Below are positions 10,641-22,735 of a stretch of 64,000 nucleotides of DNA, piece after piece. Both the position numbers and the translations under genes were made by a program. Position 1 is the first letter of the stretch. Every line of letters begins with the position of its first letter. The notes beneath the pieces were generated by a model. It searched no databases. It was not told the DNA's origin and saw nothing but the letters and a program-made list of their open reading frames with translations. This stretch comes from Linnemannia schmuckeri (lineage: Eukaryota > Mortierellomycota > Mortierellomycetes > Mortierellales > Mortierellaceae): assembly GCA_029449235.1 (NCBI GenBank), contig JANATG010000011.1, positions 340,001 to 404,000 on the forward strand, in the 5' to 3' direction.

Positions 10641-13098
10641 ATGGACAGCCAGAGCTTTTTCAAGTGGGGAGCCGGATACGCCGCTGAGAGCAACAACTCC
10701 TGGTCTGCGACTGCTTCTTCTGCGCTTGTTCCTAGCGCTACCTCAAAAAGCCCCACCAACGCAACCACCGCCTCCTCCCGACTTGAAGATAACAGCAAGA
10801 ACAGCAGCAACAATACTAACACTAGCTTCGGTGGTACTGGTACTGATTTTGGTGGTTTTTGCTTTAACAATCTCACCGATACGATGAGCGGTATCAGAGG
10901 AGGCGGGACTGATCAGCTCACGAAGTTGTCTGGTGATATCGGAACGATGCAGATCAACTCCTCCATCACAACCTCGTCCAGTCCTCCGATGACTTTATCT
11001 GCGGCTTCTCCCTCGGCTTCGATTCAAGCCTCGGCATCGACCACTTCTGCTCTACCTCAGCTTGGCGATGGCGGTGAAGGTCCCTCCTCCTCCCCATCTC
11101 TTGTCGAGGCCTATGAGAGTAAGTGTCATGAGGATTAAAGATCGAGAAAACAAAAGGCTCTTTTGAATACTGATCAATGGATGAGATAAAAGTGATGGAC
11201 TGATAGTGTATAATTTTGTCTTACACGCCATCTTTTATCGCGCGTTTAGGCTTGTCGCCAGAGATGAACAAGCTGAACGCGGGATATAATGTCTATGTCA
11301 TCCAGCAGGATCAGAGTTCGCCCTACCACTCCATCTCGCGATTTGAGGAACTGGACTTGTAGGGTTTTCCTCTTTGTTGTTTTAACTTTTTGTGATCAAT
11401 AACTATGCATGGACAATATCATGTAAACAACAAGCAAAAACAAACAGTTTGCAACAGTCACCAAACCGTTCTTTTTAGTTATTTTTTGCATTTGCATTCA
11501 CAACAGGCATGACGATATCTTGAAGGGCCTGTACAACAAGAAGTTTGATCGCCCATCCAAGATCCAGGAACACGCTCTACCTCTCCTTTTGAAGAATCCG
11601 CCGCAGCATTTCATCGGCCAGGCTCAGTCTGGTACCGGCAAGACGGCTGCGTTCTGTCTTGCAATCCTCAGTCGCCTCAACTTTGATGATCCGGACTGCC
11701 AGGTAACAACAGCAACCACTTGGGAGGCAATATTGGGCTCTCTTGGTGATACAAAACTCATTGCTAAGCTTACGTGTCACATCAAACACAGGAACCAATC
11801 AATGATGCAAAACACTGATCAGCCTTAATTTTGACTCCGTCGTAAACATAGGCGATCATCTTGTCGCCGACACGCGAGTTGGCGCTCCAGACGGTCGATG
11901 TGATGAAGGAGCTCGCCAGGTTTACAAAAGCAACCATTGCGACCGTGATCTACCAGTCCGACCGACGCTACAGCCGCGTCGATGGCCAGATCGTGATTGG
12001 CACTCCTGGAACGGTCGACCGTGTGATCAAAATGCGCCATTTGAACGTTACGAAAGTCACGATGCTGGTCCTGGATGAAGCCGACTCCATGCTGGATATG
12101 CAGAATCTTGGTCAAATGAGCTGCCAAATCAAGAGGTGAACTTTACCGTCGCTTGGTCTGTGCGATTTTTTTTGTGTTCAAGCGGAGGATTAAAAGAATG
12201 TAAAAGCTAAACGAGTCCTTTTTCTTGTATCCGATGATCTTTTTGTAGATTGATTCCGAACACAGCGCAGCTGATCTTGTTCTCGGCGACGTATCCGACT
12301 CGCTTCGAGCGGTACATCGAGAAGTTCCTGGGAGGCGCGCCCAAGAACGAGATCCGTCTGCTCAAGGTCGAGGAGCTTGCGATTCGAACCATCCGCCAGT
12401 TCTATATCGACTGCGAGGACGAAGAAGACCGGTTCTCCCTCTTGTCGGATCTCTACAAGGTCATGACCATTTCCAAAAGCATCATATTTGTTCACGTAAG
12501 TTTTCCTCCTTTTACCTCAGCTTGTATACTGCTTGATCACACTGTGATCGATGACTACGCCACTTACATCTCTTTATCTCTCCCGTTACTTCTGTAAATG
12601 AAGGCACGCGAGGTGGCAGACAGGATTACGGCACGGTTGATTCAAACTGGACATTATGTTACCCTTCTGCATGGGGGCCTCACCCCAGACCAGCGAGACA
12701 AATGCATGGATGACTTCCGTCTCGCGCGCACAAAGGTCCTTGTCGCGACGAACGTGCTGGCTCGTGGGATCGACATCTATGATGTCAACATGGTCGTCAA
12801 TTACGACCTCCCGACTATCTTGCGCGGCCCGGAGCGCAAGAGGTTTGCTGACCCTGAGGTCTACTTGCACAGAATCGGACGTACGGGCCGATTTGGCCGT
12901 CGTGGGGTGGCCATCAACTTTGTTCACTCGGTGGAAGCGTACAAGATTCTGCACGATATTCAGAACTATTACATGTGTGATATCCTCAAGATCACCACGG
13001 ATTGGCAGAATCTGGAGGGCCAGACTGAGCACGAAAAAAAAGAGGCACGTCTCGACAACATTGAAGCGTTTATCAAGAAGACTTTGAAGGGCATTTAG
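10641..13098 (+). CDS. DBP5: DEAD-box ATP-dependent RNA helicase DBP5 (DDX19 family)
   Basis: Six exons: 10641-11118, 11250-11358, 11507-11702, 11852-12135, 12249-12495, 12604-13098; 602 residues, phases consistent. Dbp5 remodels mRNPs at the cytoplasmic face of the nuclear pore, with Gle1-InsP6 and Nup159, and acts in translation termination. Motifs in order: GQAQSGTGKT (I), SPTRELALQ (Ia), GTPGTVDR (Ib), VLDEADSML (II), FSATYP (III), SIIFVHAREVADRI (IV), VLVATNVLARGIDI (V) and HRIGRTGRFGRRG (VI). The assignment to Dbp5 rather than eIF4A rests on the region before the Q motif (LNAGYNVYVIQQDQSSPY..SISRFEELDL), the KNPPQHFIGQ variant, and the C-terminal ILKITTDWQNLE..EAFIKKTLKGI. About 160 N-terminal residues are Ser/Thr/Asn-rich and poorly conserved, making it longer than the yeast protein (about 480). 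The last intron has a weak AAG acceptor, but motif spacing across it matches the family. Confidence 0.95.
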
Positions 13099-13541
13099 GG
13101 GCTAGAGTGTGAGGCGACCTGAAGTCTTTTGCAGATACAATTTTCGTTCTCTCTTTCAAAGCGTTTTTCTAACAGCGCTCTATCAACGTCCTCACAAAGG
13201 AAAAAAAAAATAAACAACAGCAATTGGCTCGCGTGTGGTACGAATCAACCTTCTTTTTCCGACCCAACTCAGCCCCTTCACGTATACGCTTGAAAGACAT
13301 TGCTGGTGAGAACTAGGAATATTTTTTCGTCAAACCTAACACCAAGAGCCGTCTCCCAAAGAAAAGAGGAAACGAAAACTAATGAAGGGCAAGCGCGAAA
13401 TACTGGGTGAAGTACAAATGATGCGAACGGATCAGATCACATGCACCAAAAACACACAGCAATGATTGACACGACACTTTTACACTGAAATACTAAAAAA
13501 TATCATTTTTATTCGTGCTCTACATCTTTCTACAGTAAGAA
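13099..13541. other. Convergent 3' ends of DBP5 and the sensor kinase gene
   Basis: A 443-nt tail-to-tail spacer with A-rich stretches (13201-13216) and AATAAAC/ATTTTTATT sequences suited to polyadenylation on both strands. No gene seen. Confidence 0.5.
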
Positions 13542-16500
13542 TCAGTCTCTGTTCGCCGAAGAAGACAAACGAGAATGGGAATGAGAATGCTTCGAGTAAT
13601 GGGTCGTAAACAACCTCAGGCACTGCTCCAACTCTTCCTTCCGAAGTGGTTTGGAGATGTAATCGTTCATGCCCGAGGCAATACACTTCTCACGATCGCC
13701 GGGCATCACACAGGCGGTCATCGCAATGATATAAGGACGGTCGGGCGTATTGCCAGAGAGATTCTTGCGGATATAGCTTGATGCGTCCAGTCCGTTCATC
13801 TTGGGCATCCAGATGTCCATAAAGATCAGGTCGTAGGGGACTATATGAGGACAGGCAGCCGGCTTTTGAGTAGGGATTGAGGTTGTTAGGATAGCGGTGA
13901 GGTCGGACGAGGTCGAGTTCAGAGACTCGATCGCGAGATCGGCGATCATGGGGGAGGTTGAAGAACCAGCGCGAGGTGGGCGGGGTACAAGAAGTTGATC
14001 GTCAGAATCAATAAGAAGACCCACTCCAGAATCGACACCGTTGGTACTGCTAGCCGCACTTCCCGAATCCGAATGCTGGATTCTTTGCTGAGTCCCAGCT
14101 CTCGACACCAAGTTGGGTCTCAGCAAGTGTACGTTCGAATCCGAGAGAGAGTGCTCTATGGGCAAGGGCAAAGACAAGGGCAAGGGTGCGGCGGCCTCGC
14201 CACCTTCTGTTGGCGCAGTTGCAGATGAACTCTCCAGCTGCAAAGTAAGAAGGGCAATCTTCTTCTCAATCAACTCTACCGCCTCCTGTCCGTTGTTGGC
14301 AGTCTCTGGCTCGACTCCAAGGCGGCCCAGCATCTTGCAGACGACCTTGAGGTTGACGGGGTTGTCATCAACCACTAGCACCTTGACCTTAGCCATCTTC
14401 CGCGCAGTCGACGAAGACGCAGCCGCGACCGCTGCCATCGCTGGCGACGAGTATGCGCTTCCACTGCCATTACCTCCAACAGCCGCGCTCATGCTGGCAG
14501 ATCGAGGCGCATCAACTCCAGTCTCAGATGCAGTGGTGGACATGACTGACGACTTGGGGCTCGACAAATTCATGGCCGCGATGGACTTGCGCTTGGGTGT
14601 GCCTGAGAGAGGTCGTTTGGAAAAGACGGTAGACTGCTGTTGCTGGGGGTTCATGGTCATCATGGTCTCTTTGTTCTCGGTAGCGCGGGAGCGGGGCTCT
14701 GGTTGGGGTGGGGGCTGATCCAGGAACTTGATCTCCGGTCCACCCGTCGATCCTGCCGAGACTTGTCTTGACCTTGTGGTGATTGAAGAGGCAGGTCCTG
14801 TAGCCGTCAGCGCGATGCCGCTGCCGTCGTCAGAGGGGACATCAATACTTGTGGGGTCCACAGAATCGACCAACGTCTTGTCGCTCATGGGCATCTTGAG
14901 GATATTGGCCGGGAAGAAACGATCCTGACTCGGGACTGGCTGATCATCTACCGGGACGGGAGCAACAAAATATGGCTCTATAGAATCTGTCTTGAGCATC
15001 TGATGCTGCGACTGCCGCTGCTGCTGTTGCTTCTTCATGGCCAAGGGCATAGGTGGAAGAAGAGCCATGGGGTTTGTAGAGGCACTGGCGCGAAGGGCGT
15101 CCTTGAAGAGCACTGGGTTGTCCTTGGTGGGAATCGAGGCGTCCTCAATCTTGACATGGCCCTCCTCGTCCTCGACCTCATTCTCCTCGTCAATGTCATC
15201 GTAGTCGTCCTCATCATCTTCCTCTTCCATGTCTCGAGGATCAAAGAGGATAGGCTCCTCGCCAAGTGCCTGCAGCACCTTGGAGTGACGAATAGGCTTT
15301 GTAAAGTAGACCGGCGTGGTAAAGATGCCCATGCCGTTGTAACCTCCGTACTGTATCATTCGGCGGTGATGATGGGACAAGGAGACGCCAACACCTCCGT
15401 TTCCTTCCTGATGTGGCAAAGGTGGACTGGTCGTTGTGATCGACTCGTTGTCACTATTGCTAAAGTATCCAGTACGGCCGAGGGACGGTGCGGGCGAAGG
15501 AACAGTGGTTGAAAGATGGTCGGCGCTACTGATGCTGTGCTCATAGGTCGTGGCCTGGGTATGAGGAGTCAGCAAGTTGCCCGGACCGGTTGTATAGGTG
15601 AGTCGACCGGTTTGAGAACCACCCTCGACTCCGTTTTGTGCAGGTGGGGGAGAAGTCTTCTCCAGAGGCAGAGACGATGTGGAAGCACCGACACAGTTGG
15701 GCTGTTGCTGTTGTTGGTTGTGTGGGTGGTGAGACAGATCACCATAGACCTTCCATCGACCTTGCGGGTCAAGTCGATGGTGAATCGAGCCCGAACTTGT
15801 CGACACAGCCTCCTCATCTCCAGTATCGCTGCTCGAGATCCTCTCTCCACTCCATCTTGAGGCGTCCCTACGAGCATGACCGTAGTATGAGGACGAGGCG
15901 GATGCCGCAGAGCGGACGTCCCGCATGTTCTTGAATATAATGACGGGAATCAGGGGTAGGGCGGTTGGGGAAACAGTCTCACTGAGGTCTCCGGTGCCTG
16001 AAGAAATGGAGGCGGCCTTGATCGACGCCCTGCGTCTGTTCATGGCCGACTTTCGGCTAGGACTAGAAAACTGGGTCGTTACGACTGCTGATCGTTGGAT
16101 GGCGTTCAAAATGCCTTCGGGAGTAGCAGAGACCATTCCTTTGAGCTCAGTCTCTACAATCAGTGCCTCGACCTTCTCTTGGAGCGCCTCGCGTGTCAAA
16201 GCCTTGGCCATTGAGGTACTTGAGACAACGCCGTCGCTCTCGCTTGATCCCTGGTCTTCTCGGAGGTAGGGTAGGATCTGGTCGCTCCCCAGGATCTTGA
16301 CGTTGTTCATGTTCCAGGCCTGGGTGCGTCGTCTCCACTCCTCCTGTCCCTTGGGGCAGTCTTGAACAATCACTAACTTCTTGTCCGCCAGCTTGGAGAG
16401 TTCAAATTGTTGACCGTAAGAGGGGCATCCAACAGGGCTGTCGAGGACAATGTTGAAATAAAAGGTTGAGCCAACGTTGGGAGTGCTGTCGACCCACATG

Positions 16501-19500
16501 CTTCCACCCATCATCTCACTGAGCCGCTTGCTAATTGCCAGACCGAGACCCGTTCCTCCATACTCGCGAGTCGTGCTCTCATCCACCTGAGAGAAGCTGG
16601 TGAAGAGCTTGTCGAAACGGTTGGCTGGGATGCCGACACCGGTGTCCTTGACGGCAAATATTAACTTGACGGGCTTGGTCTGTGGTGGGATCAAGGTTCC
16701 AGAGCTGGTACGACCCATGTCCGCTGCATCTGCCAAGGGTAAAGGTTCGAGCAAGTCAGCTTCAATCCCCTCTTCACTGATGACTGTTGGCGGTGTCGCT
16801 GGGGTTTCGGCTGGGATGATCTTCCTGGAAGGTCTCTTGCCACTACCGCCGCTTCCTGGAGGCATCAGCCGTGTGGGGTCTGCTGCAGTAGACGCAGTTG
16901 ACCTGCTACTTCCAGCGCCGTTGATGATTTCCTCGCCCTCAAACCGGACCTCGGGTTGAGTCTCGACAGCGACTGAGACATTGATAACGCCCTCTTTGGT
17001 GAACTTGACCGCGTTACTCATCAAGTTCAAAAGGATCTGTCGGATTCGTGTGACATCGCCCATAATCTCGACGGGGCAGTTGGGGTCAATCTCATAAATG
17101 AGACTAAGGTCCTTGCTGGACGCCTGGGAATTGATTAAGTTGACAGCGGACTCCATAACGAAGCTGAGATCCAGAAGACGACGCTCCAGCTTGAGGTTAC
17201 CAGACTCGATCTTGGAAAAATCCAAGATATCGTCAATGACAGTCATCAGCTGGTTTCCGGATGACTCGATGGTCTCAGCGCACTCTGCCAGCTCCGGGTT
17301 CAGCTTGGAGTCCAGCAGAATCCTCGACATTCCAATGACAGCGTTCATAGGCGTTCTAAAATCAAATCAAAGGAAAAAAACAGATCCTATGTGAGTAACA
17401 TAAAGTCCAGCGTGATATTACTGAAGAACCTCTCCTGCCATCTCATGTTTCGTAGGTATACCTGATCTCGTGGGACATGTTGGCCAAAAAGTTGGACTTT
17501 GCTGTTGCTGCTGCTTCGGCACCCTCCTTGGCCTTTTGGAGATCGAGGACCAATCGGTTAGTTCTCGCCTTCTCAGCCTCGAGTTCGATAGTCCTCTGCT
17601 GCAGGTTGCGAGTCCTATCCCTGACCAGTTCCTCCATGTCGTTACCATACTTCTCCAGCATGGCAGACATACTGCTGATAAAATCACTCGATTTGTGGGG
17701 GTTGATGTCATTGATCCGAGTCAGTATGGCTGTGAAGTGGGGACGGCTGCTGGGGTCCTTTGACAGACAGAGTTGGATTAGTTGGTTCATCTGCTCCAGG
17801 TTCTCACGATCCTCCTCGGTTAAGGTACCGTCAGTGGGGGCCATCAGCGTTGGGCGGAAGTCCTGTTCCTTGACCAGCTCCAACACATTGACGTCGTCAT
17901 GGTAGTCATGGTAAGGCAAGTTGCGCGTCAAAATCTCGTTGAAAATGATTCCAGCACTATAAAGTGAGAAGTAAAAATAAAAGTAGCCGGATCATTAGTA
18001 ACTTGGCTTGAACGCAGTGCCGGTCACACATATCAGTGCTCATGAAAAAAATACCTGTAGAGATCGCCACGTTGACTGCCGACAGCCTCGTAGTCGCCGT
18101 TCTTGTCAAGCTGCAAGCATTCAGGCGCGGTCCATAGCAAGGGTGTCGAATCGGTGCTATAATCAATGCCCGAGTACTCGGCCATAGACGACACGCCGCT
18201 GTGGGATAGGGGTGCGGCGGGATATATAGAACCATTGCGGGAGCTGCCGTTTCTGTGGAGTCGAGGCGAAACAGCCGTCGAGGTAGCAGTAATAGCTCCC
18301 CCAGCAGCAGCAGCGTTCTCCTGCTCATAAAACGCACGCTCCTCCTTGTCCATGGCATCGGTCAGGTCGCGAGTCCTAGGAAAAGGTGCCTCATGACCGA
18401 GGTCATAGATGCTCTGCTGTTGCTGCAGGTGTTGGTTGAAACGCTGGGATCGATCCGAGTCAGACGACCAAGGACGGAGGCCGCCGGATCCTGATCCTGA
18501 TCCTGACCCAATACTGCGCTGTTGACTGGATGGTGAAGACGAGTGCGCAATCTGGGGTAAACTGTTAGGCTGGTGGACATCTGGTCCTTCCTGCTGTGAC
18601 CTGTAGAGCTCGTTCAGGCCATAGCCAGCAATCTTGAGCTCCCATCGGGATGAGATCAGACAATTCATACTTGTGAGACGCCCGTGGAAGGCAATCTTAG
18701 ACATGTGCAAAAACTCCATGCCTCGACAAAGATCCTGCATGAAGTTGAACTTGAACAACCAAGTAAACTTGTGATCGGTGTTGGCCAAAATTGACGCCAA
18801 TGTTCCTTTGGGCACGAATTCTAGGTAACAGGAGAGATGAAAATTTAGTAAGTTATTGACGTTGCTTTGCTTGAAAAAGCGTAGTCAAAAACGCTAGCAG
18901 AGCATGGTTACCTGTGACGATGCAAATGTTGGGCGGAGCCAGGCAGACACCGACAAATTCGACGAGCTTAGGATGGCGAAGTTCTCGCATGTTAAAGATC
19001 TCCTTGCGAAGTTCTGCATTGACAGTGACCTTCCTCGATCCAATCTTCTTGATGAAAACGGGCATACTCCTCCATGTACCTACAGCCGAGGAACCACGGC
19101 TCATCACCAAAGAAAACTGGCTATTGCTGTATCCCTGCATGCCTTTGGTATTACTACAAAATATATTCAATAAATACAACAACGGTCAACTCATGGTAAC
19201 GTAAAATAGCAGTATAACATATACTGCCAATTGGTGACACATGCCTAAGTGCTTCACTTACGTTGAACCAGATCGTGCACTAATACTGGCCGAGCCGGCA
19301 CGACTGGCGCCGCTGCGAGGGATATCCGATGTATCCTGGGATTCCGAAATGGAGAACTGTTGCGTGGCTGAAGGGACATTCGGGGATGACCCACTACCGA
19401 CAATGATGGCTGGGAGGGTAATATTGTTGTGGCTATTCCTGTTCTTCTTCCTGCTGCGGCTGTGGCTATTGGTGGTGCTTCCCTCCTCACCACTACCACC

Positions 19501-22500
19501 ACCCCCATCACCACCGCCACCCATGCGAGGAAGACCAAATGTGTCATCAGGTTCACCTCCAATGCCACTGTAGAGGAGCTTGGCAAGATCCAGCTGCCAA
19601 GAATCGTCGTTAAGCTTCTTGAGGTTGATGGACTTTTTACGGCGGACCCACAGGCAGAACACGGCCACAACTGAGGCAATGGTAACACAGACAGGGATAA
19701 GGACTGCAAGCAAGAGAGTCTTGACACTCACTATTATTAAAACAAATGTAGAGGTCATCAAAGTTAACAAAGGCCTTCGTTGTGAAATAGGGCGGATATC
19801 CATGCATTTTGAATATTAAGAGTATGAAGAGATAAAAAAAAAAAAAAAAAAAAAAACTTACTTCCTGAGGAGCCTGAGCATTCATCGCCTTCACAGACCT
19901 CACATTGTGTTTGACCAATGCCTGAAGTAACTTGACCAGAAGGACAGGACGCGCATTGAGCAGAGTCCGTGCTGTTGCTGTATTGGCCCCTTGGACAGCG
20001 CGTGCACATGGACTGGACAAGGACACGGTTCTGGGCATCCAAGCAAAGCATGGATGTGGCGCCCGCCAATCCTGTCAGGCCAGGGCCAGGCCCGAGAGCC
20101 GCAAGATTGGCACCGACAGATCCGTAAATCGACCCAAGATCGACCGTGGTTTGGTTAAATGAGGAATAAAAGCTGCCTGCGGAACAGGCGTAGTCCATTG
20201 CAATAGGGCCCGTGCTAAAAAATTGGTTAAAGACTGCACCGCGGCTTGGAAACATCATACGAGTCGTCAGACTAAGAATGGAGTGGAAACCTTGGAGATA
20301 CTGCTGCGGGTTCAGAATGCCGGTGACTTGTTCGTCGTGCGCAAGAGAGAACAGGTCTTTGGGCGACAGGCCGAGGACGAAGACACCAGGAGTGTTTGGA
20401 TCAGGGGACATCTTCGACATGGAAGGAAGAGCGGCGAACATCGAAGCATTCGTCTGCAATGCGGCTTCGGTCGACTCTCCAGAGTTCCGTCGCAAATCAA
20501 TAAGATCTTTGTAGGCTTCGTCGACCTTGGCGTATAAGGCCAACGACGTGCAGACGATGGAATCAAAAGCCACGACAGCCGAAGGTCCAAAAGCGTCCAG
20601 AATCTGCTGTGTTGCGTTCCTGATTGGTGCTGTCTCGTTGTTACCCGGTACCGCCTGAGCGGATGCTTGGTGCCCAAGTCGAAGGTCGAGGTCGAGGTCA
20701 AGGTCTCCTGCAAGCGAGCTAGTCATATTGTAGGCGAGATCAACTGCATCCGCCTTAATCCTCAGAATCATGTTGCCTATTGGGCCCACTCGGCCATATC
20801 CGTACATGTGGAGTAGAGTGTTGTACAGCTGCTCGCAGTGTTTGAGTTGCCACCACGGACCGTTTTCCTCCACAAGACAAAGGGGGGCGCTGTAACTGCT
20901 GCTGAAGAGCCCCTTGATGACAGCCGATCCCATGGCCTCGTCACTCGGTCCAAGCCAAACAGACCTGCTCTGAAGTACGGTCATGTTTGACACACTTCCC
21001 ATGCCAATGACAGGCATGTCTGCACCGAGGGTTGCAGTGTTGTTCATGAGTTCCTCGTACTGCCTTGTGTCCGCGAGAGAGACTACAACGCCTTGAACCC
21101 CACTGTAGGGCCCATAGTTGACGGAAGAAGATAAGTTGGTCTGGCTCTTCTTCAAGTCCGTATGAATTTTGTTGAGCTGATCCATCGAGGTTGCTGACAC
21201 AGTATCATATCCAAGCATGGAGGCAGACTGCACCAATCCTCCTAGAGCTTCATTCCACCGCGTGAGCTCGAGCGAGATGTCGCGATTGAGGACGACGACC
21301 GTTTTCTGCGCTTTGGCAAAGTCCTGTAGACTGGCGGTCATATCCAAATGATGCTCACGTTCAATCGTCTCTGCTGTCAGCAAGTTGGGTCCTGTCGTGA
21401 TGACGGGCTCCACCAGCTTCTGTCCTGTGGCGACCTGGAGCAAAAGCTCGATGACTGGAATGGCACCTTGAAGATAAGGTGTCTGAGAAACAGCAAACGC
21501 GATTGCACCCGATTTGACATTCGCGACTACAGTGTCATCCACATCAAACGTGCCGACCCAGTAATTTCCTGTCCTGCCAGCCGTTGGAGTCATAGTTACA
21601 TTACGCGGCAGAACTGAAGCTTTCAAGGCAAGATTGATAACCCCGATGTTGATTCCGATAATCGTGTCGACTGATGGCTGGTTTCGCAGATAGGTTCTGA
21701 TCCTGTTGAGGTTTGCTGGTGTGTCGATGTTAGTTGGTCCAACGAAAATGGTTTTGCTGAAAGCAGAGCCTTCGGTAAAGTTGACTCCGCGGCTGCTGAA
21801 CGCTTTCATGACTCCTGCACATCGGTCGTTCAAAGACTGGATCATCTGTGTGGGGCTGATGCACAGAAAGTTCCTGGCGCCTATTTATCATTAAGACATA
21901 ATAAATTGGTTAATAATTTCCATGCCTTTCGGAGTTTGCTACAATATCGTAGTATCCAATGCAGACTAGTTACCTCGATCGTAGAGGGCATGCCCAAGCT
22001 TTTCGCCAGCGGTGGTATCGTTCTGAAGGACAGCCAAGTAGCCCATCTGACCTGCGGTCTGTTGGCCCACATTGACAACAACAATTGGCAACCCTACTTG
22101 CTCCCTAGCGACTCGCATCACGGAGGAGGCAACTTCGGCGTTGGGAATTGTCAAGAAAAGGCCATCATATTTTCTACTAACGGCGGCCGCATGGATCTGA
22201 CTGGCCATAAAGGTAGGATCAAAGACCTTGTTCTTGGGCATGAACCAGTCTATCTCAACACCGGTCAGATTAGCGGCATCATTGGCTCCGTCCTGCACCC
22301 TATCCCAATACGATGTTGTTCCTAAATCGAGAAATTGGTCATGCAGGAGAGAAAGCACGGTTAGTGCACTTGTTGATTCGTTGCTATACACGATTAAAAC
22401 GTGGAACAACAAAAAAAAAGCATGTGTATATATGAGTTACCATGCAAGATACCCGCCAATTTAATGGGGCCGTTGTTTGGTACCAGAGGCAGTCTGCCAT

Positions 22501-22735
22501 TGAGGCCAGTCATCGAATCAGGGTCGCAGGCGACAATTTTGGACAGATTCATCGCCACAGCGTTGCTTTGGACTGTCCACGAATTGAAGGGTGGCGGAGA
22601 CACGAGAGTTATTTCTCTCCGATTAAATGGCTTTCGAAGACCTTGCAATGGAAAAGCATCGGTACCTTGAAGGAGCGCGAGAGGCAGAAGGAGAAGTATG
22701 GCGAGCTGAAGTAAAATATAGAGTACAGCGTCCAT
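13542..22735 (-). CDS. Receptor guanylyl-cyclase-like hybrid histidine kinase (PBP-TM-pseudokinase-HK-REC), 2,815 aa
   Basis: Eight exons: 22735-22441, 22321-21974, 21880-19862, 19730-19262, 19153-18912, 18820-18055, 17956-17462, 17355-13542; every phase agrees. The start Met opens a signal peptide (LLQLAILLLLPLALLQ). Residues about 85-830 look like two tandem type-I periplasmic binding protein folds (sugar/BMP type), then a Cys-rich repeat (CTRCPRGQYSNSTDSAQC). One span lies at about 893-916 (AVLIPVCVTIASVVAVFCLW). The cytosolic kinase homology domain (about 1050-1450) resembles that of receptor guanylyl cyclases: PPNICIVTEFVPKGTL, HGRLTSMNCL, KIAGYGL; HRD and DFG are lost, so it should be inactive. 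A coiled coil (EKYGNDMEELVRDRT) leads to HisKA (SHEIRTPMNAV, His1542) and HATPase_c (LMSNAVKFTKEG, DTGVGI, GGTGLGLAI). A pseudo-receiver without Asp (about 1868-2242) precedes an intact C-terminal receiver (VLVVDDNPVN, Asp2725 in FMDIWMP, SKPL). It should be a plasma-membrane sensor feeding an HPt protein such as Ypd1. Confidence 0.93.
19834..19856. repeat. Poly-A tract (23 nt) inside the sensor kinase intron 3
   Basis: On the sense (minus) strand this is a T23 run directly after the donor of the intron between exons 3 and 4. It makes the ORF read on into FFFFFFF if unspliced. Confidence 0.85.
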
